This document shows, piece by piece, positions 8,853 through 16,189 of a stretch of 21,361 nt of DNA. Each line of letters begins with the position of its first letter. The first letter of the stretch is position 1. The notes beneath the pieces were generated by a model. It worked only from the letters and a program-made list of their open reading frames with translations, was not told where the DNA came from and did no database searches. Position numbers and translations under genes: made by a program. This DNA is from an uncultured Candidatus Nemicrothrix sp. Lineage in GTDB: Bacteria; Actinomycetota; Acidimicrobiia; Acidimicrobiales; UBA8592. The stretch is from assembly GCA_913046155.1 (NCBI GenBank), contig CAJWRY010000011.1, forward strand, positions 1-21,361. Direction: 5' to 3'.

Positions 8853-8869
8853 CCTTTGCATGCCAAAGG
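8853..8869 (+). repeat. Inverted repeat between nusB and the pyr leader
   Basis: CCTTTG (8853-8858) and CAAAGG (8864-8869) form a perfect 6-bp inverted repeat around CATGC. No T-run follows on the + strand, so it does not look like a terminator for nusB. A TANNNT hexamer (TAGTTT, 8883-8888) lies downstream, which would place the repeat over the -35 area of a possible pyr promoter. It could be an operator for a dimeric repressor or a weak RNA hairpin; both readings are guesses. Confidence 0.4.
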
Positions 8870-8882
8870 CGAATAGTGGTGA

Positions 8883-8888
8883 TAGTTT
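8883..8888 (+). promoter_or_regulatory. Tentative -10 element of the pyr operon promoter
   Basis: TAGTTT matches the loose TANNNT pattern and would start transcription around 8895, just before the PyrR-binding loop at 8897. No convincing -35 hexamer is seen at 17-18 nt. A promoter is expected in this gap because a PyrR-regulated leader normally begins near its own start site, but this particular hexamer is weakly supported. Confidence 0.22.
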
Positions 8889-8896
8889 GTACCAAA

Positions 8897-8927
8897 CCGT
8901 AAATTGAGTCCAGTGAGGCTCAAACGG
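8897..8927 (+). promoter_or_regulatory. PyrR RNA-binding loop in the pyr leader
   Basis: The core GAGTCCAGTGAGGCTC (8906-8921) closely matches the PyrR-binding consensus of Bacillus pyr leaders (AGUCCAGAGAGGCU). The fold is also right. The lower stem is CCG (8897-8899) with CGG (8925-8927). An asymmetric A-rich internal loop follows (8900-8903 opposite A8924). The upper stem is TTGAG (8904-8908) with CTCAA (8919-8923), with the conserved CAGTGA in the terminal loop. The last two Gs of the lower stem begin the purine-rich ribosome-binding region of pyrR (GGAGAAAGG, 8926-8934). PyrR bound with UMP should therefore block ribosome entry, as reported for the mycobacterial pyr operon. Family recognition is strong; the mechanism is inferred. 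Confidence 0.85.
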
Positions 8928-8934
8928 AGAAAGG
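8926..8934 (+). promoter_or_regulatory. Ribosome-binding site of pyrR, overlapping the PyrR loop
   Basis: GGAGAAAGG contains two possible Shine-Dalgarno cores: GGAG (12 nt before ATG 8942) and AAAGG (7 nt before it). The good spacing of AAAGG is the main reason to start pyrR at 8942 instead of the later ATG at 9008. The first two Gs are base-paired in the PyrR loop's lower stem. Confidence 0.7.
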
Positions 8935-8941
8935 TGCCGAG

Positions 8942-9517
8942 ATGGCCGATCTAGAACGCCCTAACACGCCCCTTGACGGGGGCGTTTTTCATGCGCGTTC
9001 AGAGATTATGAACGCAGACGGTGTTCGTCGAGCTCTTTGGAGAATGTCACATGAAATCTTAGAGCAGAATCGCGGACTATCAGAACTAGTGCTTGTTGGT
9101 TTGGAAGTTGGCGGAGTACACCTAGCGCAGAAACTAGCTGAGAACCTTCTTGAGATTGAAAAGCAGAAGGTGCCAGTCGGGACTTTGGATGTTGCTTTCT
9201 ACCGAGACGATATTGGCATCCGGCAAGTAACACCGAGTAATCCAACTGATATGCCTTTTGATCTCACATCTCGAATCGTCGTGCTAGTAGATGATGTGCT
9301 CTTTACCGGAAGAACTATTAGAGCAGCAATGGATGCGATTGTGGACTTCGGACGTCCAGCCGCAGTTCAGCTAGCGGTAATGATCGATCGTGGTCATCGT
9401 GAGCTGCCAATACGACCTGACTATGTTGGGAAAAACGTACCAACACGCAGAGACGAACTAGTAGATGTTACGGAAAATGGGGTTTTATTAGGAGTCATGA
9501 AAGATGCGAAACCATGA
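8942..9517 (+). CDS. pyrR: Bifunctional pyr operon RNA-binding regulator / uracil phosphoribosyltransferase-like PyrR
   Basis: UMP-responsive regulator of pyr mRNA with a type I phosphoribosyltransferase fold. The 191 aa include the PRPP-binding motif VVLVDDVLFTGRT (113-125), the hallmark DRGHRELPIR (149-158) and YVGKNVPT. The start at 8942 is favoured by the AAAGG 7 nt upstream. It gives an N-terminal extension of about 22 residues before EIMNADGVRRAL, comparable in length to that of the M. tuberculosis protein. ATG 9008 is the alternative, with no good ribosome-binding site. The extension is encoded by an intrinsic terminator hairpin. Oddities: the pyrophosphate-loop segment reads LEVGGVHLA, where most family members have a TRG motif, and the first helix has W33 and Q42 at positions usually Thr/Ser and basic. 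It heads the operon and overlaps pyrB (ATGA). Confidence 0.93.
   Translation: MADLERPNTPLDGGVFHARSEIMNADGVRRALWRMSHEILEQNRGLSELVLVGLEVGGVHLAQKLAENLLEIEKQKVPVGTLDVAFYRDDIGIRQVTPSNPTDMPFDLTSRIVVLVDDVLFTGRTIRAAMDAIVDFGRPAAVQLAVMIDRGHRELPIRPDYVGKNVPTRRDELVDVTENGVLLGVMKDAKP
8966..8989 (+). terminator. Intrinsic terminator/attenuator inside the first codons of pyrR
   Basis: ACGCCCC (8966-8972) pairs perfectly with GGGGCGT (8979-8985) around a 6-nt loop, giving a 7-bp GC-rich stem followed directly by five Ts (8985-8989). This is the clearest terminator-like hairpin in the window, and it lies 39 nt after the PyrR-binding loop. If translation starts at 8942 it occupies codons 9-16 of pyrR, and initiating ribosomes would prevent it from folding. 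A second copy of the left arm (ACGCCC, 8956-8961) can compete for the same right arm. The T-run is short, so efficiency is unknown. Confidence 0.75.
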
Positions 9518-10461
9518 CAGAGAATCATATTCGAGGCATAGACGATTTAGGGAAATCTGGAATTGAGGAGATTCTAGCTCTCAGTGACCATTTCCACGAA
9601 GTAAGCACTCGTCGGATCCCTAAAGTCCCTGCATTAAGGGGAAAAACTATTGCTCTTTTGTTTTACGAGGACTCAACGAGAACCCGACTAAGCTTTGAAA
9701 CAGCATCCAAGCGCCTCTCAGCCGACAGTTTGAATTTCAGTATCGGTTCATCGTCGGTTAAAAAAGGTGAGAGTCTTAGGGATACTATAGAAACAATCTC
9801 GGCTATGGGTGTTGACGCAATAGTTGTCAGGCACGGTTCTGCAGGAGTTCCATGGATGCTACCACGTTGGACTGACGCTGCTGTTATTAATGCCGGAGAT
9901 GGCTCTCACGAGCACCCAACTCAGGCATTGCTTGATTGCTACACGATACGCAAAAACCTGGGGGAACTTAATGGCAAAAGAATAGCAATAGTTGGTGATA
10001 TAAAACACTCTCGGGTAGCTCGATCCAATGTTAAAGCTTTCTTGGCTTTGGGAGCCTCGGTTACACTTGTCGGCCCAAAAACCTTAATGCCGTTCAATAC
10101 CGATGACTGGGGTGTAGAAACCACTGACCAGTTCGACTCTGTTATAGGAGACTCAGATGTTCTTTATATGCTCAGAATGCAGCTTGAACGACAACAGAAA
10201 TCCTTCGTCCCTTCCCTACGAGAATACGCAAAAGAATATGGGCTTTCAGATAGCAGAGCACAGAGTATGAAGCCCGAATCGTTGATTATGCACCCCGGAC
10301 CTATGAACAGGGGAGTTGAGGTCTCCAGCAATATCAAAGAACACCCTAAGTCAGTAGTAAACAACCAAGTAGCAAATGGAGTAATAATTAGAATGAGCGC
10401 CTTGTATTACCTTCTCGGGGCAGGCAGTATTACCAAACTTGAAGGTTTCAACGATGAGTGA
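9514..10461 (+). CDS. pyrB: Aspartate carbamoyltransferase catalytic subunit
   Basis: Joins carbamoyl phosphate and aspartate to form carbamoyl aspartate, the committed step of pyrimidine synthesis. The 315 aa are normal for a catalytic chain. The carbamoyl-phosphate site STRTR (54-58), the 80s loop SSVKKGES (K83/K84), EHPTQALLD (H134, Q137) and the late HPGPMNRGVE loop are all intact, so the enzyme should be active. There is no N-terminal extension of the kind seen in Pseudomonas ATCases, and no pyrI regulatory gene is present. The ATGA overlap with pyrR and lack of a close Shine-Dalgarno suggest coupling to pyrR translation. The next gene encodes a dihydroorotase homologue lacking its metal site, a potential structural partner. 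Confidence 0.97.
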   Translation: MTENHIRGIDDLGKSGIEEILALSDHFHEVSTRRIPKVPALRGKTIALLFYEDSTRTRLSFETASKRLSADSLNFSIGSSSVKKGESLRDTIETISAMGVDAIVVRHGSAGVPWMLPRWTDAAVINAGDGSHEHPTQALLDCYTIRKNLGELNGKRIAIVGDIKHSRVARSNVKAFLALGASVTLVGPKTLMPFNTDDWGVETTDQFDSVIGDSDVLYMLRMQLERQQKSFVPSLREYAKEYGLSDSRAQSMKPESLIMHPGPMNRGVEVSSNIKEHPKSVVNNQVANGVIIRMSALYYLLGAGSITKLEGFNDE

Positions 10462-11734
10462 GCTACTTCTTCAAGGGGGCAGAGTCCTAGATAAAGCCGG
10501 TGATCGACTCGCTGATGTCCTAATAGACGACGAGGGCCGTATAGCCGAAATAGGGAAGGGGCTTAAAGGGAAGGAAACGTTAGATGTTCAAGGGAAAATC
10601 GTATCATCTGGGTTTGTAGACCTTAATGCTTACCTAGGTGGGCCAGAGGACCAACTTTCAGAAACAATTATCTCAGGAACTGAAAGCGCAGTTAAAGGAG
10701 GATACACCGCTGTTGTAGCGATCTCCAGGAATCCTGTTGTAGCTGATAACGCAAGCTCAGTTAAAGCACTAATAGAACTATCTGAAGAAGCATTGTGCGA
10801 AACTATTGTGTCCGGCTCAGCAACACTCCATAATGATGCGGGGACTATGTCACCTTTAGGAGAGATTTCGGATGCAGGAGTGAAGTTGTTTTCGGCTAGC
10901 GGTCCTCCATTGACTGACTTTGAAACCACAAGACGAATCATGGAGTATTCACAGAAGTACGATATAACTCTGCTTTACTCATGTTCCAATTCTTACCTAT
11001 CGCCAAAGGGAGTGATGAATGAAGGAGCCGTTTCCTCACAACTAGGTATTCCAGGGATTCCCGCAGTCGCTGAAGAAATAGAAGTCTTTCAATTATCGCA
11101 ATTGGCGCTACTCACTGGCGCAAATTTGCATTTTCAGCAAATTTCAACGGCGAAGTCCATCGAAATAATTAATGAAGCTAAATCAAATGGGGCTTCAATT
11201 ACGTGTGAAGTATCACCTCATCATATCTCTTTAGACGAATCCTTTATTACTAGTTTCGATGCTCGTTATAAAGTCCTACCCCCTCTAAGGTCAAAACAAG
11301 AAATAGCATCTGTCAAAGAGCTGATAACTTCTGTAGATGCGATCGCAACAGGACACAGCCCATGTCAAGATCACTTAAAACAACAAGCGTTTGCAGATGC
11401 TCCGTTTGGCACTACAGGACTTGAGGCAGCGCTGGGAGCATCAATAATGCATCTTGATATTCCGCTGAAAGAAATTCTCAGACTCATGTCATGGTCCCCT
11501 GCAGAAATAGCTGGCATCGCAGAAACGCATGGAGGAGACCTTGTACCCGGCAGACCAGCAAACCTTGCTGTGTTTGATCCAGAAGCTACCTGGGTTGTTA
11601 AAGGAGATCAAGCGGCCAGTAAGTGTTCAGTAACTGCATTTGAAGATATCGAGTTGAAAGGTTTAGTAAGTCACACACTTGTAAACGGAAAACTAGTAGT
11701 TATTGATGGAGTAGTTCAAGACCATGGAAGGTAA
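10454..11734 (+). CDS. pyrC: Dihydroorotase-like protein lacking the metal site (probable PyrC-type pseudoenzyme)
   Basis: A 426-aa amidohydrolase-fold protein at the place of pyrC. The scaffold of type I dihydroorotases is clear: SGFVDL, VVADN, MNEGAVSSQLGIPGIPAVAEE, CEVSPHH, YKVLPPLR, FADAPFGTTGLE and LVPGRPANLAVFDP. Every expected metal ligand is changed. HxH becomes N58-A-Y60, SDDG becomes SASG (147-150), HCED becomes S176-C-S-N, HVSTA becomes Q229-I-S-T-A, and DHAPH becomes G300-H-S-P-C304. The substrate residues in HLREPG and MPNT are also lost (G62, R92). The frame is intact over the full length, so it is probably under selection. ATG 10454 has GAAGG 8 nt upstream and overlaps pyrB by 8 nt. 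By analogy with Pseudomonas PyrC' it may assemble with PyrB. That function is inferred; catalytic loss is well supported. Confidence 0.88.
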   Translation: MSELLLQGGRVLDKAGDRLADVLIDDEGRIAEIGKGLKGKETLDVQGKIVSSGFVDLNAYLGGPEDQLSETIISGTESAVKGGYTAVVAISRNPVVADNASSVKALIELSEEALCETIVSGSATLHNDAGTMSPLGEISDAGVKLFSASGPPLTDFETTRRIMEYSQKYDITLLYSCSNSYLSPKGVMNEGAVSSQLGIPGIPAVAEEIEVFQLSQLALLTGANLHFQQISTAKSIEIINEAKSNGASITCEVSPHHISLDESFITSFDARYKVLPPLRSKQEIASVKELITSVDAIATGHSPCQDHLKQQAFADAPFGTTGLEAALGASIMHLDIPLKEILRLMSWSPAEIAGIAETHGGDLVPGRPANLAVFDPEATWVVKGDQAASKCSVTAFEDIELKGLVSHTLVNGKLVVIDGVVQDHGR

Positions 11735-11736
11735 AG

Positions 11737-12831
11737 GTGATCAGGATTAATAATTCAACGCTAGTCCTAGCAGATGGAGCAATCTTTCAAGGTTGTCAGA
11801 TTGGTCATTCCCCAAGCCAAGAATACGCTACAGGTGAAGTAGTGTTCAACACCGTTCTTAGCGGCTATCAAGAAGTCATAACAGACCCCTCCTATGCTGG
11901 GCAGATCATCACTTTCACCTATCCACATATTGGAAACTATGGAGTAAATAAAATAGATAACGAAAGTGGTCGCCCTCATTGTAGGGGAGTCGTTGTGAGA
12001 GACTTAGCTCGTCGTCACAGCAACTGGCGTGCAACAACTGATTTAAACTCTTTCCTGAAAGAAATGAAAATACCAGGGATAGCAGGGCTTGACACACGGA
12101 GGCTAACCATGCATATAAGAGAATCCGGTGCTATGCCTGCAGCTTTTGGAACACTCGCCGCTGATGAGCTTCACGAAATTGCTAAATCTGAACCAGGAAC
12201 GTCAGGTATTGACCTTGTCTCGCAAGTCACAACCAGCGAGAGCTACATGATTGAGGGAGATCGCCAAGATAAGTTAATCGTGGCCATCGATTTCGGTATT
12301 AAAGCGACGATCATAAACCATTTAAAGCGTCTAGGAAACGTTTTCGTTGTTCCAGCGTCTACATCTTCAAGGGAAATTCTAGAACTTAACCCAGATGGTG
12401 TTTTCTTATCAAACGGACCAGGCGACCCGGAAGTTGTGAAAGGGGCACCTGAGACAATATCTGAATTGATCGGGAAGGTTCCTATCTTTGGTATATGTCT
12501 TGGGCATCAACTTCTTGGATTGGCTGTAGGCGGAACAATCGGAAAGATGACCTTTGGGCATCATGGAGGAAATCATCCCGTGCAGCAAGTACACAATGGT
12601 GTTGTTGAGATAACAAGTCAAAATCACAATTTTGCTATTAACCCGGACTCAATAGCAAAAGTTGCGGAAGTAACTCATATAAACCTAAACGATGGAGTAT
12701 GCCAAGGGATCCGGCTGAAAAGCGCGCCGGCCTTTAGTGTTCAGCATCATCCAGAAGCAGGGCCCGGCCCACATGATAGCTCTTATCTATTTGATGATTT
12801 TGCAAAACTAATGGAAGAGACGGCGAAATAA
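11737..12831 (+). CDS. carA: Carbamoyl-phosphate synthase small (glutaminase) subunit
   Basis: Class I glutamine amidotransferase that supplies ammonia to CarB for carbamoyl phosphate synthesis. The 364 aa comprise the N-terminal CPSase small-chain domain (VFNTVLSGYQEVITDPSYAGQ region, 36-56) and the glutaminase domain. The latter carries the nucleophile C254 in FGICLGHQLLG and H338/E340 in VQHHPEAGPGP; SNGPGDP (225-231) is also present. The GTG start at 11737 comes 2 nt after the pyrC stop with GGAAGG (11726-11731) 5 nt upstream, so it is well placed. It abuts carB with no gap. Confidence 0.96.
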   Translation: MIRINNSTLVLADGAIFQGCQIGHSPSQEYATGEVVFNTVLSGYQEVITDPSYAGQIITFTYPHIGNYGVNKIDNESGRPHCRGVVVRDLARRHSNWRATTDLNSFLKEMKIPGIAGLDTRRLTMHIRESGAMPAAFGTLAADELHEIAKSEPGTSGIDLVSQVTTSESYMIEGDRQDKLIVAIDFGIKATIINHLKRLGNVFVVPASTSSREILELNPDGVFLSNGPGDPEVVKGAPETISELIGKVPIFGICLGHQLLGLAVGGTIGKMTFGHHGGNHPVQQVHNGVVEITSQNHNFAINPDSIAKVAEVTHINLNDGVCQGIRLKSAPAFSVQHHPEAGPGPHDSSYLFDDFAKLMEETAK

Positions 12832-15800
12832 ATGCCCAAAAGAACAGATATTCATAAGATTCTTCTAATAGGGTCCGGGCCGATAGTAATAGGTCAGGCT
12901 TGTGAGTTTGACTATTCTGGAACGCAAGCGTGCAGAGTCTTGCGTGAAGAAGGCTATGAGGTTATCTTAGCTAATTCGAACCCGGCGACGATAATGACAG
13001 ATCCAGATTTCGCTGATGCAACTTATATAGAGCCTCTGACAGTTCAAGTACTGAAAGAGATAATTATCAAAGAGCGACCGGATGCTTTGCTCCCAACGCT
13101 AGGGGGGCAAACTGCGCTTAATTTAGCCATGGACCTAGAGAGAGAAGGAATTCTCAATGAGTATAAAGTTGAGCTGATAGGCGCAGATGCAGAGGCAATC
13201 TCTACAGCTGAAGATAGAGCAAAATTCAAAGAAGCAATGATTGAGATCGGGTTATCTGTCCCTATAAGTGGCGTTGCTCACAGTATGGAAGATGCAGATA
13301 AGATCATTGAAGATATAGGTTTGCCAGTTATTGTTAGGCCAGCGTACATCCTTGGTGGAAAAGGGACGGGCATAGCCGAAACACCTGAACAATTTAAGAA
13401 CCTTGCTAAAAACGGCTTAGCAGCAAGTCCAATAAGTGAAATTCTAATCGAGCAATCAATTAAAGGTTGGAAAGAGTTCGAGCTTGAGGTGATGCGAGAT
13501 ACTGCAGACAACTGTGTAGTTGTTTGTGCCATAGAAAACTTTGATCCAATGGGGGTTCATACAGGTGACTCTATAACAGTTGCACCTACTCAAACTCTCT
13601 CTGATGTTGAATACCAGATGCTAAGAGATGCTGCTTTCGCCTGTATGAGGCGAGTAGGTGTAGAAACCGGTGGATCAAATGTGCAATTTGCAGTGAATCC
13701 CGAAAACGGAGAATACGTAATTATTGAAATGAATCCAAGAGTAAGTCGGTCATCAGCGCTTGCGTCAAAAGCTACTGGCTTCCCGATAGCTAAAATTGCT
13801 ACCAAGCTAGCTATGGGGTACACACTAGATGAGATACCGAATGATATTACAAAGAAAACTCCTGCTAGTTTCGAACCAACGATTGACTATGTAGTCACGA
13901 AGATACCTCGATGGGCTTTTGAGAAGTTCCCTGGAACAGAAAATATTTTGGGTACGCAAATGCAGTCAGTTGGCGAAGTGATGTCCATTGGGAGAACATT
14001 CCCTGAATCGTTACAGAAAGCTTTAAGGTCTCTTGAATTGGGGAGGCATGGATTCAATGCTGACCCAGGAGAAAAGGATTTTGAAAGTCTAAGCGATGAT
14101 GAATTGCTCAGAAAAGTATCGATACCAACACCTGAAAGATTATTCCAAATAGGCGAACTTATTCTCAGAGGTATCTCAATAGAGAAAATTCACGAAGAGA
14201 CATATATAGATTTCTGGTTCCTTGACCAGCTTCAAATAATTGTAGAGGAGCGCGAATACCTTGAAAGTCTCTCAGTCGAGACAATTTCAAATCAGGATTT
14301 ACGCAGGGCAAAAAGGCTCGGATTTAGCGATGAACAGCTCGGTTACCTTTGGAACTCAGAAAGTGAGGAGGTAAGAAAGGCTAGAATAGAAGCAGGAGTT
14401 ATACCTGTTTACAAAACGGTAGACACATGTAGTGCAGAATTTGAAGCTCATACGCCCTACCATTATTCAACCTATGAAGATACAACAGAGGTTGCTCCAT
14501 CAGAAAAACCGAAAGTTGTCATATTGGGCTCAGGTCCTAACCGAATCGGACAAGGAATTGAATTCGATTACTGTTGCGTGCACGCAAGTTTTGCATTGAG
14601 TGAAGTTGGATATGAGACTGTGATGATTAACTGCAATCCTGAGACTGTTTCAACCGATTATGACACAAGCGACAGACTTTTCTTTGAGCCTCTAACTGAG
14701 GAAGATGTGAAAAATATCTTAGACGCCGAAACTGAATCAGCTAAGTTAGTCGAGGGTCCGGGCATTGCCGGAATCATTGTAAGTCTTGGTGGGCAAACTC
14801 CTCTTAAACTTGCATCGGCGTTGCCCAAGGATCTAGTGGTCGGTACGCCTCCTGATTCAATTGATCTTGCAGAGGACCGAGAAAGATGGAATTCGGTGTG
14901 TAACCAACTTGAGATACCGCAGCCACCAGGCGGGACAGCTACATCAGTCTCTGAGGCGATAGAGATTGTTAAGCGAGTTGGGTTCCCCGTTCTAGTCCGC
15001 CCCTCTTATGTATTGGGAGGAAGAGCGATGAGCATAGTTTATGACGAAGAGCAACTAAAAGATGCCATGCAAGAGCTGACTGTATCTGGGAGTTTAGGTA
15101 AGGAAGGAGGATTATCCTCGGAACGTCCGGTGCTGATAGATCGATTCCTTGAGGATGCCACGGAAGTAGATGTGGATGCCATTAGGGATATTTCCGGAGA
15201 AATAATTATTGGCGGAATTATGGAACATGTTGAGGAGGCGGGAGTTCATTCTGGTGATAGTGCATGTGTAACGCCACCTGTCAATCTCAGTGAAATTACA
15301 CTTGCAACCTTGACAGAATACGCTTCACTGATAGCTGAAAAGTTAAATGTTATTGGGCTAATAAATATTCAATTCGTAGTAAAGCGTATAGGTGATTCAG
15401 AGACCGTTTTCGTTATTGAAGCAAACCCGAGAGCCTCAAGAACTGTGCCGTTTATCTCTAAAGCTACGGGAGTGCCTCTCGTAAAAATCGCTGCAAGGGT
15501 GATGATGGGCGAAACCTTAGAAACGCTTCGTAGCGTTGGTTTATTAGATCAAGAGAAAATCTTTAGCCACACCGCAGTAAAAGAAGCAGTGCTGCCTTTT
15601 AATAGATTCCCCAATACAGACGCCGTATTGGGGCCTGAGATGCGTTCAACCGGCGAAGTAATGGGTATTGACGCCACACCTGGATTGGCATTTGTGAAGA
15701 GCCAGCTTGCTGCTGGAATGTCTTTGCCAAAAGACGGAACTGTATTCATCTCAGTGGCGGACCGTGATAAGACACAAGGTATACAGTCAGCAATGCTATT

Positions 15801-16167
15801 TAAAGAATTAGGTTTCTCTATCGCAGCGACAGTGGGAACTGCCGAAGCGTTAAGGCAGGCAGGTTTGGAGGTCTCAGATATCGTGGCGAAGATAGGTGAC
15901 GATGATGGGGTAACGGCTGTTGAATTAATTGAATCTGGAAAGGTTCAACTGGTTATTAATTCTCCACGTGGAAGGGGTCCACGTGCTGATGGAGCCCACA
16001 TCCGAAAAGCTGCAGGCGAAAGAGGGATACCTCTCCTGACAACAGCTTCATCAGGTTTGGCTCTTGCGAAAGGGCTAATTGACTGGAGCGAGCATCCATT
16101 AAAAGTGAAATCTCTTCAAGATTTTCATATAGATAATGAGAACAGCGGTAAAACCAATGAGCTCTAA
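12832..16167 (+). CDS. carB: Carbamoyl-phosphate synthase large subunit
   Basis: Uses bicarbonate, ammonia from CarA and two ATP to make carbamoyl phosphate for PyrB and arginine synthesis. The 1111 aa show the classic duplicated layout. The first ATP-grasp half (from about 8, LIGSGPIVIGQACEFDYSGT) includes EMNPRVSRSSALASKATG. An oligomerisation segment covers about 400-555. The second half (from about 560, ILGSGPNRIGQGIEFDYCC) includes EANPRASRTVPFISKATG. A C-terminal MGS-like allosteric domain covers about 965-1095 (VFISVADRDK ... VINSPRGRG ... LLTTASSGLALAKG), the site where UMP inhibits family members. The ATG follows the carA TAA directly. Length resembles actinobacterial CarB (about 1110). 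Confidence 0.98.
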   Translation: MPKRTDIHKILLIGSGPIVIGQACEFDYSGTQACRVLREEGYEVILANSNPATIMTDPDFADATYIEPLTVQVLKEIIIKERPDALLPTLGGQTALNLAMDLEREGILNEYKVELIGADAEAISTAEDRAKFKEAMIEIGLSVPISGVAHSMEDADKIIEDIGLPVIVRPAYILGGKGTGIAETPEQFKNLAKNGLAASPISEILIEQSIKGWKEFELEVMRDTADNCVVVCAIENFDPMGVHTGDSITVAPTQTLSDVEYQMLRDAAFACMRRVGVETGGSNVQFAVNPENGEYVIIEMNPRVSRSSALASKATGFPIAKIATKLAMGYTLDEIPNDITKKTPASFEPTIDYVVTKIPRWAFEKFPGTENILGTQMQSVGEVMSIGRTFPESLQKALRSLELGRHGFNADPGEKDFESLSDDELLRKVSIPTPERLFQIGELILRGISIEKIHEETYIDFWFLDQLQIIVEEREYLESLSVETISNQDLRRAKRLGFSDEQLGYLWNSESEEVRKARIEAGVIPVYKTVDTCSAEFEAHTPYHYSTYEDTTEVAPSEKPKVVILGSGPNRIGQGIEFDYCCVHASFALSEVGYETVMINCNPETVSTDYDTSDRLFFEPLTEEDVKNILDAETESAKLVEGPGIAGIIVSLGGQTPLKLASALPKDLVVGTPPDSIDLAEDRERWNSVCNQLEIPQPPGGTATSVSEAIEIVKRVGFPVLVRPSYVLGGRAMSIVYDEEQLKDAMQELTVSGSLGKEGGLSSERPVLIDRFLEDATEVDVDAIRDISGEIIIGGIMEHVEEAGVHSGDSACVTPPVNLSEITLATLTEYASLIAEKLNVIGLINIQFVVKRIGDSETVFVIEANPRASRTVPFISKATGVPLVKIAARVMMGETLETLRSVGLLDQEKIFSHTAVKEAVLPFNRFPNTDAVLGPEMRSTGEVMGIDATPGLAFVKSQLAAGMSLPKDGTVFISVADRDKTQGIQSAMLFKELGFSIAATVGTAEALRQAGLEVSDIVAKIGDDDGVTAVELIESGKVQLVINSPRGRGPRADGAHIRKAAGERGIPLLTTASSGLALAKGLIDWSEHPLKVKSLQDFHIDNENSGKTNEL

Positions 16168-16189
16168 GATCGCTGCTCAAGGTGCGGAT

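Noticed and set aside
16136..16189. Longer pyrD beginning at ATG 16136 or 16157
   Set aside because: Overlaps the carB end, has no ribosome-binding site, and the added residues are not part of the DHOD fold. ATG 16190 has AAGG at the right distance. Not fully excluded.
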